From Burkholderiaceae bacterium (GTDB lineage Bacteria; Pseudomonadota; Gammaproteobacteria; Burkholderiales; Burkholderiaceae_C): a stretch of DNA of 64,000 nucleotides. A program made the translations under genes and the position numbers. Numbering within the stretch: the stretch's first letter is position 1; each line of letters starts with the position of its first letter. Positions 1-9,698 of this stretch are shown in pieces. The stretch covers positions 1 to 64,000 of the forward strand of contig JACSRS010000200.1 in the NCBI GenBank assembly GCA_014879655.1, written 5' to 3'. The notes under the pieces were generated by a model. It saw nothing but the letters and a program-made list of their open reading frames with translations, was not told where the DNA came from and did no database searches.

Positions 1-67
1 TAGCAAAGCGGTTATGCACCGGATTGCAAATCCGTGTAGGTCGGTTCGACTCCGGCCCGCGCCTCCA
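1..67 (+). tRNA. tRNA-Cys (GCA), 5' end cut by window
   Basis: The anticodon GCA lies at 26-28 in a seven-base loop closed by a five-base stem. The T arm is 40-56 with loop 45-51. The 3' acceptor strand is 57-63, and CCA is encoded at 65-67. The 5' acceptor strand lies outside the window, so only the 3' part is present. Confidence 0.93.
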
Positions 68-94
68 GACAGTCTCGCCGCTTCAGCGGTGTTT

Positions 95-122
95 GCGCCC
101 CGTGTACCGGGGCGCTTTCATT
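95..122 (+). terminator. Rho-independent terminator after tRNA-Cys
   Basis: Seven-base GC arms (95-101 and 109-115) form a hairpin followed by TTTCATTT. It lies 28 bases after the tRNA-Cys CCA end and probably ends that transcript. Confidence 0.65.
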
Positions 123-254
123 TGAAGCGCGCGCATCGGCCTTGCAGGTGTGAATCGCTCACGCGCGGTGCAGGCAATCGCAAACGGCCCGGCCCTGGCC
201 GACACCGCTGGCCGCTTCTGGGAGCGCTCAAACTGCTGCGACAATGCAGGCATC

Positions 255-347
255 GCCTCGATGGTGGAATGGGTAGACACAGCGGACTTAAAATCCGCCG
301 CTTTCCCGAAAGGGGGCGTGCCGGTTCGACCCCGGCTCGAGGCACCA
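255..347 (+). tRNA. tRNA-Leu (TAA)
   Basis: Acceptor strands 255-261 and 337-343 pair fully, and CCA is encoded at 345-347. The anticodon arm is 282-298 with anticodon TAA at 289-291. A long variable arm (about 299-318) and the T arm with TTCGACC fit a class II leucine tRNA. Confidence 0.96.
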
Positions 348-363
348 ACGACACGAGAAGACC

Positions 364-987
364 ATGACACAGTACGACGCCCCTTTTGAAATTCATGTGC
401 ATGGCGAAGTTCGCTTGCGCGCCGATGTGTCGTTCGATGCCTTGCAGGACGCGCTCAAGCCTCTCTGGAAATATGCCGGCGCCCGTTCCTTGTCCGACGG
501 CGCCGCCAGTGCTTTCGAAGACGAGCCGGGCATCCGTTTCGATGCGGACCAGCACCTGCTGCAGATGTGCTGGACCGTACGCGGTGGCGAGGATTTTCGC
601 CAGTCGCTCGACGAGATGTGCATGAACCTCAATGACCTGGCCGATGCCGGCGCCGCGATTGAGGTGACGTTCTACGACGCAGAGTTTGACGAGGAAGAAG
701 AGGACGACGGCGAAGAGTCGCGGGATGACTTCGTCATGCTTTTCGTCGGGCCCACCCCTGCGGCCATCATGCAGGCGCAGCGGGATCTGCTGGTGGAGGA
801 CGTGGTGAACCTGATGGAGCGCCATTTCGACGGCGCCGAACTGTCGGGCGTTGTCGGTGAAATCGACAAACTGTTCAGTCAGCGCTTCGATGCGCTGGTC
901 AATTCACTCGAAATTGGCCGTCCGCCACGCGGTCCGGGTGGCTCCGGTCACGGCGGCGGCGGGCGCCGGCCTCGCCACCTGCACTGA
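364..987 (+). CDS. conserved hypothetical acidic protein (possibly DUF6806)
   Basis: A 207-residue soluble protein with no signal peptide or membrane segment. The middle (about residues 105-120) is a run of Asp and Glu. The C-terminus is Gly/Arg/His-rich (GHGGGGRRPRHLH). It starts 16 bases after tRNA-Leu, so it may be read through from the tRNA promoter. I recall similar proteins in Burkholderiales under the label DUF6806, but that is from memory. No catalytic motif is visible and the function is unknown. Confidence 0.8.
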   Translation: MTQYDAPFEIHVHGEVRLRADVSFDALQDALKPLWKYAGARSLSDGAASAFEDEPGIRFDADQHLLQMCWTVRGGEDFRQSLDEMCMNLNDLADAGAAIEVTFYDAEFDEEEEDDGEESRDDFVMLFVGPTPAAIMQAQRDLLVEDVVNLMERHFDGAELSGVVGEIDKLFSQRFDALVNSLEIGRPPRGPGGSGHGGGGRRPRHLH

Positions 988-1002
988 CATTCAACTGCTG
1001 AA

Positions 1003-1075
1003 ATCTATCAATTTTTGATAGCAAAAAAAGACCATTTGACGCTGGGTTGAACCGATTTTTTCATGAATTGAGCCT
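1003..1075 (-). repeat. dispersed repeat, copy 1 of 9
   Basis: The core GACGCTGG (1038-1045, reverse of CCAGCGTC) is preceded by a perfect stem-loop with seven-base arms, CTATCAA (1005-1011) and TTGATAG (1015-1021). It lies between the 3' ends of two convergent genes. Confidence 0.75.
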
Positions 1076-1222
1076 GAAACCGGCGCGAGGGTCCCCGTTC
1101 TGAAGCTGCCGGTTCGTGACTTGCCGGGCCCGTGCCTCTGGACAGACCGGCGCCAACCAGCAGCAGCGGGCTGAGGGCCGCCAGCTGCGAGTCAGGCCGC
1201 TGGAGCGTCGGCCGGCCAGCCC

Positions 1223-2779
1223 TCAGCTGCCGGCGACGGTAATACCCTTGAACTCGCCGGTGGCGATCTTCTTTTGCCATTCAGCCGGCCCTGTGTTGTG
1301 CACGCTGGTGCCGCCCGCGTCAACCGCGACGGTGACGGGCATGTCGACCACGTCGAATTCGTAGATCGCCTCCATGCCCAGATCGGCGAATCCCACCACT
1401 TTCGCCGTTCTGATGGCTTTGGAGACCAGGTAGGCCGCGCCACCGACCGCCATCAGGTAGGCGGACTTGTGTTTGCGAATGGCTTCGATGGCCACCGGTC
1501 CGCGCTCGGCCTTGCCGATCATCGCGATCAGGCCGGTCTGCGACAGCATCATTTCGGTGAAGCCATCCATGCGGGTGGCAGTGGTCGGGCCGGCAGGGCC
1601 TACTGCTTCATCGCGCACCGGGTCGACAGGGCCGACGTAGTAGATCACCCGGTTGGTGAAGTCCACCGGCAGCTTCTCGCCCTTGGCCAGCATGGTCTGG
1701 ATGCGTTTGTGGGCGGCGTCGCGTCCGGTCAGCATCTTGCCGTTGAGCAGCAGCGTGTCGCCCGGCTTCCAGCCGGCCACCTCGGCCGGGGTCAGGGTGT
1801 TCAGATCGACCTTGCGGCTCTTCTGGTAGTCCGGCGTCCAGTCCACCTGCGGCCACAGATCCAGGCTCGGTGGGTCCAGATAGACCGGGCCACTGCCGTT
1901 GAGCACGAAATGGGCATGGCGGGTCGCGGCGCAATTGGGAATCATCGCAACGGGTTTGCTGGCCGCATGGGTGGGGTACAGGCGGATCTTCACGTCCAGC
2001 ACCGTCGTCAGGCCGCCGAGCCCTTGTGCGCCGATGCCGAGGGCATTGACCTTTTCGTGTAGTTCCAGCCGCATTTCCTCGACCTGCGTCAGCTTCTCGC
2101 CCTTGGAGGCCTTCGCCTGCAGTTCATACATGTCCAGGTCTTCCATCAGGCTTTCCTTGGCCATCAGCACCGCCTTTTCGGCGGTTCCGCCAATGCCGAT
2201 ACCCAGCATGCCGGGCGGGCACCAGCCGGCGCCCATGGTCGGCACGGTCTTGAGCACCCAGTCAACCACGTTGTCGCCCGGATTGAGCATGGCCATCTTG
2301 CTCTTGTTCTCGGAGCCGCCACCCTTGGCCGCGACCGTGACGTCGACGGTGTTGCCCGGAACGATCTGCGTGAAGATCACCGCCGGGGTGTTGTCTTTGG
2401 TGTTCTTGCGGGCAAACTGCGGATCGTCGACGACGGAGGCGCGCAAGGTGTTGTCCGGATGGTTGTAGCCGCGCCGAACGCCTTCGTTGATGGCGTCGTC
2501 AAGACTGCCGGTGAAGCCTTCCCAGCGCACGTCCATGCCCACTTTCAGGAACACGTTGACGATGCCGGTGTCCTGGCAGATCGGCCGGTGCCCGGTGGCG
2601 CTCATCTTGCTGTTGGTCAGAATCTGCGCGATCGCGTCCTTGGCGGCCGGGCTTTGCTCTATGGCATAGGCGCGGGCCAGGTGGGCGATGTAGTCGGCGG
2701 GGTGGTAGTAGCTGATGTACTGCAGGGCTGCAGCGATCGATTCGGTCAGGTCTTCCTGGCAGATGGAGGTCATGTTCAA
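1223..2779 (-). CDS. class I fumarate hydratase
   Basis: This is an iron-sulfur fumarase that interconverts fumarate and malate in the TCA cycle in the cytoplasm. The 518-residue protein has the alpha and beta parts joined in one chain, as in class I fumarases. The expected [4Fe-4S] cysteines are visible in RPICQDTG (C68), GAGWCPPG (C187) and IPNCAATRH (C283). The C-terminal domain carries GPAGPTTATRMDG. Two Met codons lie at the start (MNM), so the start could move by two residues. A related L-tartrate dehydratase activity cannot be excluded, but the fused arrangement favours fumarase. It appears monocistronic, next to the antiporter operon. Confidence 0.93.
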   Translation of the reverse strand: MNMTSICQEDLTESIAAALQYISYYHPADYIAHLARAYAIEQSPAAKDAIAQILTNSKMSATGHRPICQDTGIVNVFLKVGMDVRWEGFTGSLDDAINEGVRRGYNHPDNTLRASVVDDPQFARKNTKDNTPAVIFTQIVPGNTVDVTVAAKGGGSENKSKMAMLNPGDNVVDWVLKTVPTMGAGWCPPGMLGIGIGGTAEKAVLMAKESLMEDLDMYELQAKASKGEKLTQVEEMRLELHEKVNALGIGAQGLGGLTTVLDVKIRLYPTHAASKPVAMIPNCAATRHAHFVLNGSGPVYLDPPSLDLWPQVDWTPDYQKSRKVDLNTLTPAEVAGWKPGDTLLLNGKMLTGRDAAHKRIQTMLAKGEKLPVDFTNRVIYYVGPVDPVRDEAVGPAGPTTATRMDGFTEMMLSQTGLIAMIGKAERGPVAIEAIRKHKSAYLMAVGGAAYLVSKAIRTAKVVGFADLGMEAIYEFDVVDMPVTVAVDAGGTSVHNTGPAEWQKKIATGEFKGITVAGS

Positions 2780-2969
2780 AGCCTTGAAAAGTCACGCGAA
2801 GAAAAAGGCCGCGGCAAGATGCTGGAACAGCGCGCCGGCGACGGGTGGCAGTGGCGCATTTTGACAGGTCCGTTTCACACGGGGCTGACAATACCGTTCG
2901 CCGGGTTTGCGCGCACCCGGCGCCCGTTTCCGCAGGCTCGCGCCGGCAAGCGTTCGCCGGTCCGGCGGT

Positions 2970-3317
2970 TCAGTCGTTCGTCCGCTCTGGCACGGCCTGC
3001 GGCGGCGGCGATTTGCGGCTGTCCACGCCAAGGTGCAATGCCGCCTGCGCCATCAGGTTGGCGGAAACCGGCGCGGTCACGAAGACAAAGAGGGTGATCA
3101 GCAACTCGGCAAAGCCGGTGCGCCCCTGGGCCATCGACAGGATCATGGCTGCCAGCAGCATGCTGCCGACGCCCAGCGTGGATGCCTTGGTCGGCGCGTG
3201 CAGCCGCGAGAAAAAGTCAGGCAGCCGTACCAGACCGATCGCGCCGACCAGCGAGAAAAAGCTCCCGACCAGCAACAGGATTGCCGCCAGCCATTCCAGT
3301 GAAGCTTGCAAAGTCAT
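2970..3317 (-). CDS. mnhG: Mrp/Mnh cation/proton antiporter subunit G
   Basis: A 115-residue membrane protein and the last gene of the minus-strand antiporter operon. It has three hydrophobic segments (about residues 5-27, 45-63 and 70-90) and the family stretch GLVRLPDFFSRLHAPTKAST. The subunit is part of the multi-protein Na+(K+)/H+ antiporter of the inner membrane. The polar C-terminal tail is poorly conserved. It begins 13 bases after the F gene. Confidence 0.92.
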   Translation of the reverse strand: MTLQASLEWLAAILLLVGSFFSLVGAIGLVRLPDFFSRLHAPTKASTLGVGSMLLAAMILSMAQGRTGFAELLITLFVFVTAPVSANLMAQAALHLGVDSRKSPPPQAVPERTND

Positions 3318-3330
3318 GAAGTTCCCCCGG

Positions 3331-3612
3331 TCATTCGATCACGTCGCCGCGCGTCAGGTAGCGTGCCAGCGCCACGGTGGAGGCGAAACCCAGCATCGCG
3401 ATGATCAGTGCCGCTTCGAACACCAGGGCGGTCTGCTGGCGGATGCCCAGCAGCAGCACCAGCGAAACCGTGTTGAGGTAGAGCGTGTCAACGGCCAGCA
3501 CCCTGTCGATGGCGCTGGGGCCGCGGAACAACCGCCAGCAGCACAGCAACATGCCCACCGAGACTGCCCCGGTGGCGATATTCAGTGCCAGCATCAGAAA
3601 GCTCGTGCTCAT
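3331..3612 (-). CDS. mnhF: Mrp/Mnh antiporter subunit F
   Basis: A 93-residue protein with three membrane segments and the typical RLFRGPSAIDRVLAVD loop followed by a helix with LVFEAALIIAMLGF. It overlaps the stop of subunit E by four bases, as expected for a co-translated operon. MrpF is required for a working antiporter complex in characterised species, but its exact role is not defined. Confidence 0.93.
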   Translation of the reverse strand: MSTSFLMLALNIATGAVSVGMLLCCWRLFRGPSAIDRVLAVDTLYLNTVSLVLLLGIRQQTALVFEAALIIAMLGFASTVALARYLTRGDVIE

Positions 3613-4127
3613 GAGGACTCCCCGCTGGAAGTGGCAGCAGGCTGGAAAATCTGCTGCAGCGGTGCTTCATAGCGCTGCTTGATGTCGGCAGCCATCTGAG
3701 CAGGGTCCGGGCAGTCCAGCGCATGGACCAGAATCAGTCGGCGCTTTTCATCCACGGTGCACGAAACCGTGCCCGGCGTGTTGGTGATGATGCTCGCCAG
3801 CAGTGCGATGGCCGTCGGATGGGTCAGTGCCAGCGGCACCGGCACCCAGGCCTGGCGCAGCCGGCTCTGCGGGCCAAGAACCAGACGGGCCACGGTGATG
3901 TTCGACAACACGATGTCCCAAAGCACCACCAGCGTGAGCCGCAACGCCGGCGCCACCCGTACGGTCACGGGCAGGCCGATAAACCCGTCGAGCAGACGGG
4001 GCACGACCAAGGCGATCACGGCTGCCGACAGCAGGTGGACCGGTGCCACGGTCTGCTGCAACAACAGCCAGCTCAAAGCCAGCAACGCAGAAAGCCACGG
4101 ATGGGCGAACCACGATGCGCGCTTCAT
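3609..4127 (-). CDS. mnhE: Mrp/Mnh antiporter subunit E
   Basis: A 172-residue protein with N-terminal hydrophobic segments and a soluble C-terminal half. The stretch ITNTPGTVSCTVDEKRRLI is typical of MnhE. It overlaps both neighbours (subunit D upstream, subunit F downstream) by four bases. It belongs to the membrane antiporter complex and probably helps assembly. Confidence 0.92.
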   Translation of the reverse strand: MKRASWFAHPWLSALLALSWLLLQQTVAPVHLLSAAVIALVVPRLLDGFIGLPVTVRVAPALRLTLVVLWDIVLSNITVARLVLGPQSRLRQAWVPVPLALTHPTAIALLASIITNTPGTVSCTVDEKRRLILVHALDCPDPAQMAADIKQRYEAPLQQIFQPAATSSGESS

Positions 4128-5758
4128 GGCCTCGCTCCCGGCAGTTTGACTTCGCCCGCGCCGGCCCGGTAGGGGCGGGTGGTGGCGGACGACGAACCGT
4201 CGGCGCGGCCGATGATGGCGCGCCCATAGGCCGCGTGATCGGACAGCTGGGCCGCTGCGGCGTCGGTGTACCGCTTGAATGGCGAGGCGGCAGCGGCCAG
4301 CACCAGGCTCAACGCCAGCAGCCCCAGTGTTGCCGCGCTCAGTCGCCAGCTGCTGCCCGACGAGGTGGCACCTTGCACATCCGGCAGCACGCTCCAGAAC
4401 AGGATGCTGCCGGCACGGGCGACACCGATCAGTGTGAAAAAGCCGGCCAGCAGCACGGTGGTCCAGACCCAGGCGTGCATCGGTGTGGCTGCGGCACTTT
4501 GCAGAATCATTACTTTGCCCAGAAAACCCGGCAAGGGCGGCAAACCTGCGACGGAAGCTGCGGCCAGCAGCGTCATCAGCCCCAGCATGACCGGTTGCGC
4601 GACCGGTGCGGCCGGCTGCAGACGGTCACCCACATCGCCGCGCTGCGACGAAACCAGTTCCACCAGCAGGAACAGCGCTGCCACGGCCAGTGTGCTGTGA
4701 ACCGTGTAGTACAGAGCCGCCGACATCGAGGCCGTGGTGTACAGGCCCACGGTCGCGAGGATGGTTCCGACCGAGGCAATGGTCAGGTAGGACACGAGCC
4801 GGCTCAAACTGTGCGCGGCCAGCGCCCCGAGCACGCCGAGCACGGTGGTGGTCAGCCCCAGTGGCAGCAGCACGCCCTTGGCGGCATACGCTGCATGACC
4901 GGCGGCGTCGCCGAAGATCACCGCATGCACACGGATGATGCTGTAGACGCCCACCTTGGTCATGATGGCAAACAACGCCGCCACCGGCGCACAGGCGGCG
5001 GCGTAGGTGCCCGGCAACCACATGTACAGGGGCACGATGGCGGCTTTCAGGCCGAAGACCACCAGCAGCACAAAAGCGCCAGCCGTCATCAGCGTCGCTT
5101 CCTCGGGACCCAGTTGTCCGACTCGCAGCGCGACGTCCGCCATGTTGAGGGTGCCGACGACGCCGTACACGATGGCCAGCCCGATCAGGAACAGTCCCGA
5201 CGCCAGCAGGTTCAGCACTACATAGTGCACACCCACGCGAAAACGCTCGCGCCCCTGGCCGTGAACCAGCAGCACATAGGAGGCGATCAGCAGGATCTCG
5301 AAGAAAACGAACAGGTTGAACAGGTCGCCCGTCAGGAAGGCGCCCGAGAGGCCCATCAGCTGGAACTGGAACAGCGCGTGGAAATAGCGGCCATGCGCGT
5401 CCCAGCCCCCGCTGGCATATCCCAGCACCGGCACGGCGATGGTCCAGGTCAGCGCCAGCATCATCGCACTCAGACGGTCGACCACGAGCACGATGCCGAA
5501 TGGTGCGCTCCAGTTGCCCATCTGGTAGACCACCAGCGTGCCGGTGGCAGCCTCGGCCATCAGGCGCCAGGACAGAACTGCGCCCAGCAAGGCGCTGGCC
5601 ATGCTCAACACGCGACGCCGTCCCAGCATCGGGCCGGCGTGCCCGGTACGCACGCCTTCGTCGCCCATCAGCAGCAGGGCCACCGCCGTGAACAGCGGCA
5701 GCAACACCGGCAAGACCGGCAGATGGGTTGCAAAGAACGCGGTGGCGAGATCTGTCAT
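4124..5758 (-). CDS. mnhD: Mrp/Mnh antiporter subunit D (NADH-quinone oxidoreductase-like)
   Basis: A 544-residue polytopic protein related to the proton-pumping subunits ND2, ND4 and ND5 of complex I. It has the family blocks FFEILLIASYVLLVHG and GLKAAIVPLYMWLPGTYAAA, the latter containing the conserved membrane lysine. It probably forms one of the two ion channels of the antiporter. The start (MTDLATAFFATHLP) overlaps the stop of subunit C by four bases. Confidence 0.94.
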   Translation of the reverse strand: MTDLATAFFATHLPVLPVLLPLFTAVALLLMGDEGVRTGHAGPMLGRRRVLSMASALLGAVLSWRLMAEAATGTLVVYQMGNWSAPFGIVLVVDRLSAMMLALTWTIAVPVLGYASGGWDAHGRYFHALFQFQLMGLSGAFLTGDLFNLFVFFEILLIASYVLLVHGQGRERFRVGVHYVVLNLLASGLFLIGLAIVYGVVGTLNMADVALRVGQLGPEEATLMTAGAFVLLVVFGLKAAIVPLYMWLPGTYAAACAPVAALFAIMTKVGVYSIIRVHAVIFGDAAGHAAYAAKGVLLPLGLTTTVLGVLGALAAHSLSRLVSYLTIASVGTILATVGLYTTASMSAALYYTVHSTLAVAALFLLVELVSSQRGDVGDRLQPAAPVAQPVMLGLMTLLAAASVAGLPPLPGFLGKVMILQSAAATPMHAWVWTTVLLAGFFTLIGVARAGSILFWSVLPDVQGATSSGSSWRLSAATLGLLALSLVLAAAASPFKRYTDAAAAQLSDHAAYGRAIIGRADGSSSATTRPYRAGAGEVKLPGARP

Positions 5759-6126
5759 GCCACGTCGTCCTGTTTCGTCCTGGTTGGCGCGTGGTCATGG
5801 GCGGCGTGCCCGTCAACCTGGTCCGTTCCCGATTCATGAAAACTGCGCAGCGCCAGTTCGATGATGAAACCTGTGGTGGCAAAACCGATCACGATGGCGG
5901 TCAGCACCAGCGCCTGCGGCAGTGGATCGGCCACCGGCCCGTCACCGCTCAGGATTGGCGCAGCGTTCTGCCAGAGCCGGCCCATTGCAAAAATGAAGAC
6001 GTTGACCGCGTAGCCGAGCAGACTCAGCCCCACCACCACTGGCCAGGTGCGCCCGCGCAACATCAGGTAAATGGCGGTCGCGGTGACCACACCGATGCCG
6101 CTGGCAAGCAGAAACTCCAGGCTCAT
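5755..6126 (-). CDS. mnhC: Mrp/Mnh antiporter subunit C (NuoK-like)
   Basis: A 123-residue three-helix membrane protein related to NuoK. It begins MSLEFLLASGIGVV and carries ALVLTAIVIGFATT, the NuoK-like helix. The open frame extends further upstream, but this ATG overlaps the end of the A gene by four bases (ATGA) and starts the recognisable domain. The C-terminal tail is rich in His and Asp. Confidence 0.93.
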   Translation of the reverse strand: MSLEFLLASGIGVVTATAIYLMLRGRTWPVVVGLSLLGYAVNVFIFAMGRLWQNAAPILSGDGPVADPLPQALVLTAIVIGFATTGFIIELALRSFHESGTDQVDGHAAHDHAPTRTKQDDVA

Positions 6127-9005
6127 GACCGGCCTTCCCGGCGGCTTTGCGGCGGGATCACGGCTTTGACTGCCGGCGCGTCGCCACCACTTTCGCGCGA
6201 AACGGTGCCCAGTGTGGACAGTGTGAGCAGTGTGGCACCCACCACCGTGATGAACACACCCAGGTCGAACAGCGCTGCGGTCGCCAGCGGCAACTCCCCC
6301 AGTAGCGGCAACGCAGGATGGCCGTGGGCGCTGGTCAGGAAGGGCTGGCCGAAGGCGAAAGCGCCCACGCCGGTCAGCCCGGCGATGCCCAGGCCGATGC
6401 CGATCCATTTCACATAACGACGGCCGCCGGCAGCATGCAGCACCGCCTCGGCACGGGACTGGCCCATCGCCATGTACTGCAGGACCAGCGCGACGGCCGT
6501 CACCAGTCCGGCAATGAAGCCGCCGCCTGGCAGGTTGTGCCCGCGCATGAAGATATAGACGGCCACCACCATCGCCAGCGGCAGCACGATGCGTGCTGCC
6601 ACGCGCAGCATCAGCGGCGGGGACGCAAAGGTCCAGCCGCGACCGACGTCGTCGGTCTGTGGCCGCCGCAGGCGAAGGCCGTCCATCAGCGCCAGCACGC
6701 CCACCGCCGCGATGCCGAGCACGGTGATTTCGCCCAACGTGTCGTAGCCGCGGAAGTCGACCAGGATGACGTTGACGACGTTGGTGCCGCCACCGGCGAT
6801 GGCCGACTGGTTCAGGAAATACCAGGAAATCGATTCGTGGTCGCGGGTGAGCATGACCCAGGCCAGCCAGGCAATGGCGCCGCCGCCGGCCAGCGCCAGC
6901 GTTGCGTCCCGGGTTTTGCGGCCGCTACCCGATTCGGCGGGCGAGTGCCGCGGCAGCAACGCCAGCCCCATCAGCAACAGCACGGTGGAGACCATTTCAA
7001 CCGACAGCTGGGTCAGCGCAAGGTCGGGCGCCGACAGGCCAACAAAGGCAAAAGCTGTCACCAGACCGACCACACCGGCCATCACCACCGACTGAAAGCG
7101 GTCATGGTGGCGCAACGCCAGCCAGGCGCAGGCGACCAGCAGCACGATCCACAGCACCACCGCTGTGAGGTTGGCCGGCAACGGATCCCGGCTGCCGGTG
7201 GCGGGTGCCGTTCCGGTCACGATGGCGCCCGCTGCCAGCGTCAGCGCGGCCATCAGGGTCCATGCCACATAGCGCTGCAGCGAGCCGTTCTCCAGGCGCC
7301 CGGTCAGGCGGCCGGCACCGGCAAAAAGGCCGTCGACGGTCCGGTTGAACAGGTGGAACCCTGTCAGGCGTCCGAACCAGGCGTCCGCGTCGATTCCGTG
7401 CAGGCGGCGGTGACGCGCCAGGCGGAAATAGAGGACCAGACCCGCAACGAGCGCCACCGCGCTCAGCGCCAGCGGCGCGTTCAGGCCATGCCAGAGGGCC
7501 AGGTGATAGTCCGGGGCAGGTGATCCCAGCATCGCGGCGGTCGCAGAGAGCACCAGCGGACCGGCCAGCAATGCCGGCATCAGGCCGACGGCCACGCAGA
7601 CGGCGGCCAACAGCGCGACCGGGGCACGCATGGCCATGGGCGGCTCGTGCGGGTGCGGGTTGGGCAGATCCCGCGGCGGGCCGTTGAAGAACAGGTCGTG
7701 CACCAGCCGCACCGAGTAAGCCATGCTGAAGATGGCGCCGAAGGTGGCCAGTACCGGCACCAGCATGCGCCAGCCGCCGCCGCTAGAGGTAATCAGCGCT
7801 TCGCTGAGGAACATCTCTTTCGAGATGAAACCGTTCAGCGGCACCACGCCCGCCATCGCGGCCGCAGCGACCATGGCCATCGTTGCGGTCCAGGGCAGAA
7901 ATTTCAGCAGGCCGCCCAGACGGCGCAGATCGCGGGTCCCGGTCTCGTGGTCGACGATACCGGCGGTCATGAAAAGAGCCGCCTTGAAACTGGCGTGATT
8001 GAGAATGTGAAACAGCGCTGCGATGGCCGCCAGTGGCGAGCCCAGTCCGATCAGGAACGTGATCAGCCCGAGGTGGCTGATGGTCGAGTAGGCGAGCAGG
8101 CCTTTGAGGTCATGCTGGAAGATGGCCAGAAAGGCGCCCACCAGCAGTGTCACCATTCCGGCGGTCGCGACCGCCCCGGTGAAAAAGTCGTTGCCGCCGA
8201 CGATCGGCGTCAATCGGGCCAGCAGGAAGATGCCGGCCTTGACCATGGTCGCCGAGTGCAGATAGGCAGAAACAGGGGTGGGTGCCGCCATCGCGCGGGG
8301 CAGCCAGAAGTGGAACGGAAACTGCGCGCTCTTGGTAAAGCATCCCAGCAGAATGAGTGCCAGCGCTGCAGGAAAGCGGGGATCGGCCTGGATCTGCCCG
8401 GCCATGCCGGCCATTTGGCTCAACTCCATGGTTCCTGCAATCTGGCCCAGCAGCACAAAGCCGCCGAGCAAGGCGAGTCCGCCGCCACCGGTGACGGCCA
8501 GCGCCATGCGGGCACCGGCCCGGGCGTCGGCCCGGTGGCTCCAGTAACCCACCAGCAGAAAGGACGAAATGCTGGTCAGCTCCCAGAACACAATCATCAT
8601 CAGCACGTTGTCCGACAGCACGATGCCCAGCATCGCGGCCATGAACAGCATCAGTGTGCTGAAGAACTTGCCCGCCGGGTCGGTGCTGCCCAGGTAGCCG
8701 TGGGCGTAGGTGATGATCAGCAACCCCATCGCGGAGATCAGCAGGGCGAACATCAGCGAGAGTCCGTCCAGTCTGAACGCCAGGTTCAAGCCGATTTCGG
8801 GCAGCCAGGGCAGGAGCCACTGGAACGTTTCTCCGTCGAGCACCGCAGGGGCCTTCGACAGCAGCAGCCCCAGGCAGGCCGCCGTGACCAGCCCGGCCAG
8901 CCACGCGGTACGCAAGCGTGCAACGGAGGAGTTTCCCGCGCCGGACCATCCGGTCAGCACGGTTCCGGCGAGCAGGGGAAGCAGGACGATCAGCGCGAGC
9001 AGCAC
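6123..9005 (-). CDS. mnhA: Mrp/Mnh antiporter subunit A fused to subunit B
   Basis: A 960-residue protein. The first two thirds are an ND5/NuoL-like channel subunit (FWELTSISSFLLVGYW; AQFPFHFWLPRAMAAPTPVS with the conserved lysine in KSAQFPFH). An MbhD/MbhE-like region follows, with VGLSAPDLALTQLSVE. The last 150 residues or so form the MnhB domain (YIFMRGHNLPGGGFIAGL). No separate mnhB exists, which marks the fused Group 2 (Pha-like) type. The start codon is GTG at 9005, with no clear ribosome binding site, so the exact start is uncertain. First gene of the operon. Confidence 0.94.
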   Translation of the reverse strand: MLLALIVLLPLLAGTVLTGWSGAGNSSVARLRTAWLAGLVTAACLGLLLSKAPAVLDGETFQWLLPWLPEIGLNLAFRLDGLSLMFALLISAMGLLIITYAHGYLGSTDPAGKFFSTLMLFMAAMLGIVLSDNVLMMIVFWELTSISSFLLVGYWSHRADARAGARMALAVTGGGGLALLGGFVLLGQIAGTMELSQMAGMAGQIQADPRFPAALALILLGCFTKSAQFPFHFWLPRAMAAPTPVSAYLHSATMVKAGIFLLARLTPIVGGNDFFTGAVATAGMVTLLVGAFLAIFQHDLKGLLAYSTISHLGLITFLIGLGSPLAAIAALFHILNHASFKAALFMTAGIVDHETGTRDLRRLGGLLKFLPWTATMAMVAAAAMAGVVPLNGFISKEMFLSEALITSSGGGWRMLVPVLATFGAIFSMAYSVRLVHDLFFNGPPRDLPNPHPHEPPMAMRAPVALLAAVCVAVGLMPALLAGPLVLSATAAMLGSPAPDYHLALWHGLNAPLALSAVALVAGLVLYFRLARHRRLHGIDADAWFGRLTGFHLFNRTVDGLFAGAGRLTGRLENGSLQRYVAWTLMAALTLAAGAIVTGTAPATGSRDPLPANLTAVVLWIVLLVACAWLALRHHDRFQSVVMAGVVGLVTAFAFVGLSAPDLALTQLSVEMVSTVLLLMGLALLPRHSPAESGSGRKTRDATLALAGGGAIAWLAWVMLTRDHESISWYFLNQSAIAGGGTNVVNVILVDFRGYDTLGEITVLGIAAVGVLALMDGLRLRRPQTDDVGRGWTFASPPLMLRVAARIVLPLAMVVAVYIFMRGHNLPGGGFIAGLVTAVALVLQYMAMGQSRAEAVLHAAGGRRYVKWIGIGLGIAGLTGVGAFAFGQPFLTSAHGHPALPLLGELPLATAALFDLGVFITVVGATLLTLSTLGTVSRESGGDAPAVKAVIPPQSRREGRS

Positions 9006-9098
9006 GGACAGGCGGGCAGGTGGTCGGTTATCGGATTGCGGGAAAGGCGCCCGGGCGCCTTGCGGCCATCGACGCGACCGCGAAAGCTCTTTTTACCA

Positions 9099-9698
9099 TC
9101 AGTGCTTGCCGCCGGGCTTGGACATCAGCTTGTCCGTAAGGGCAATCGCCAGCGCGCTCAGCAGGAAAGTGATGTGAATCAGCGTCTGCCACATCAATAC
9201 CTTGGTGTCGTAGTTGGCAGCGTTGATGAACGTCTTGAGCAGGTGGATCGAACTGATGCCGATGATGGCGGTGGCCAGTTTCACCTTCAGCACGGAGGCG
9301 TTCACGTGGTCCAGCCACTCCGGCTGGTCGGGGTGGCTGCGCAGGTCCATGCGGCTGACGAAGGTTTCATAGCCGCCGACGATCACCATGATCAGCAGAT
9401 TGGAGATCATGACCACATCGATCAACGCCAGCACCACCAGCATGATGATGGTCTCGTTCAGCGCAGTCACATCCACATCGGACCGGTAGCCGATACTGGA
9501 CACCAGCGCCTTGAGCGCGGCCTGGTTGCCGAAGGCCGCTTCCAGCAGGTGCACCAGTTCCACCCAGAAATGAAACACGTACACCGCCTGGGCGAGGATG
9601 AGCCCGAGATAGAGCGGCAGCTGCAGCCAGCGGCTGGCAAAAATCAGGCGGGGGATGGGGCGCAACGGAGAAGCTTTTGCAGGAATGTCGGGTGTCAT
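9099..9698 (-). CDS. YqhA-like (UPF0114) membrane protein
   Basis: A 199-residue membrane protein with about four hydrophobic segments. The blocks [26 protein letters not shown] and [26 protein letters not shown] are strongly typical of the UPF0114 family. No biochemical role is established for the family. It lies 93 bases upstream of the antiporter operon on the same strand and could be co-transcribed, though the gap suggests a separate promoter for the antiporter. Confidence 0.88.
   Translation of the reverse strand: MTPDIPAKASPLRPIPRLIFASRWLQLPLYLGLILAQAVYVFHFWVELVHLLEAAFGNQAALKALVSSIGYRSDVDVTALNETIIMLVVLALIDVVMISNLLIMVIVGGYETFVSRMDLRSHPDQPEWLDHVNASVLKVKLATAIIGISSIHLLKTFINAANYDTKVLMWQTLIHITFLLSALAIALTDKLMSKPGGKH

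Noticed and set aside
1005-1021. Hairpin after the first CDS as a terminator
   Set aside because: An A-run rather than a T-run follows it on the plus strand, and on the minus strand the T-run lies before the hairpin. It is better explained as the stem of the dispersed repeat.
4043-5839. Plus-strand ORF of 598 codons
   Set aside because: Antisense shadow of the antiporter D and C genes; Gln/His/Arg-rich and no recognisable domain.
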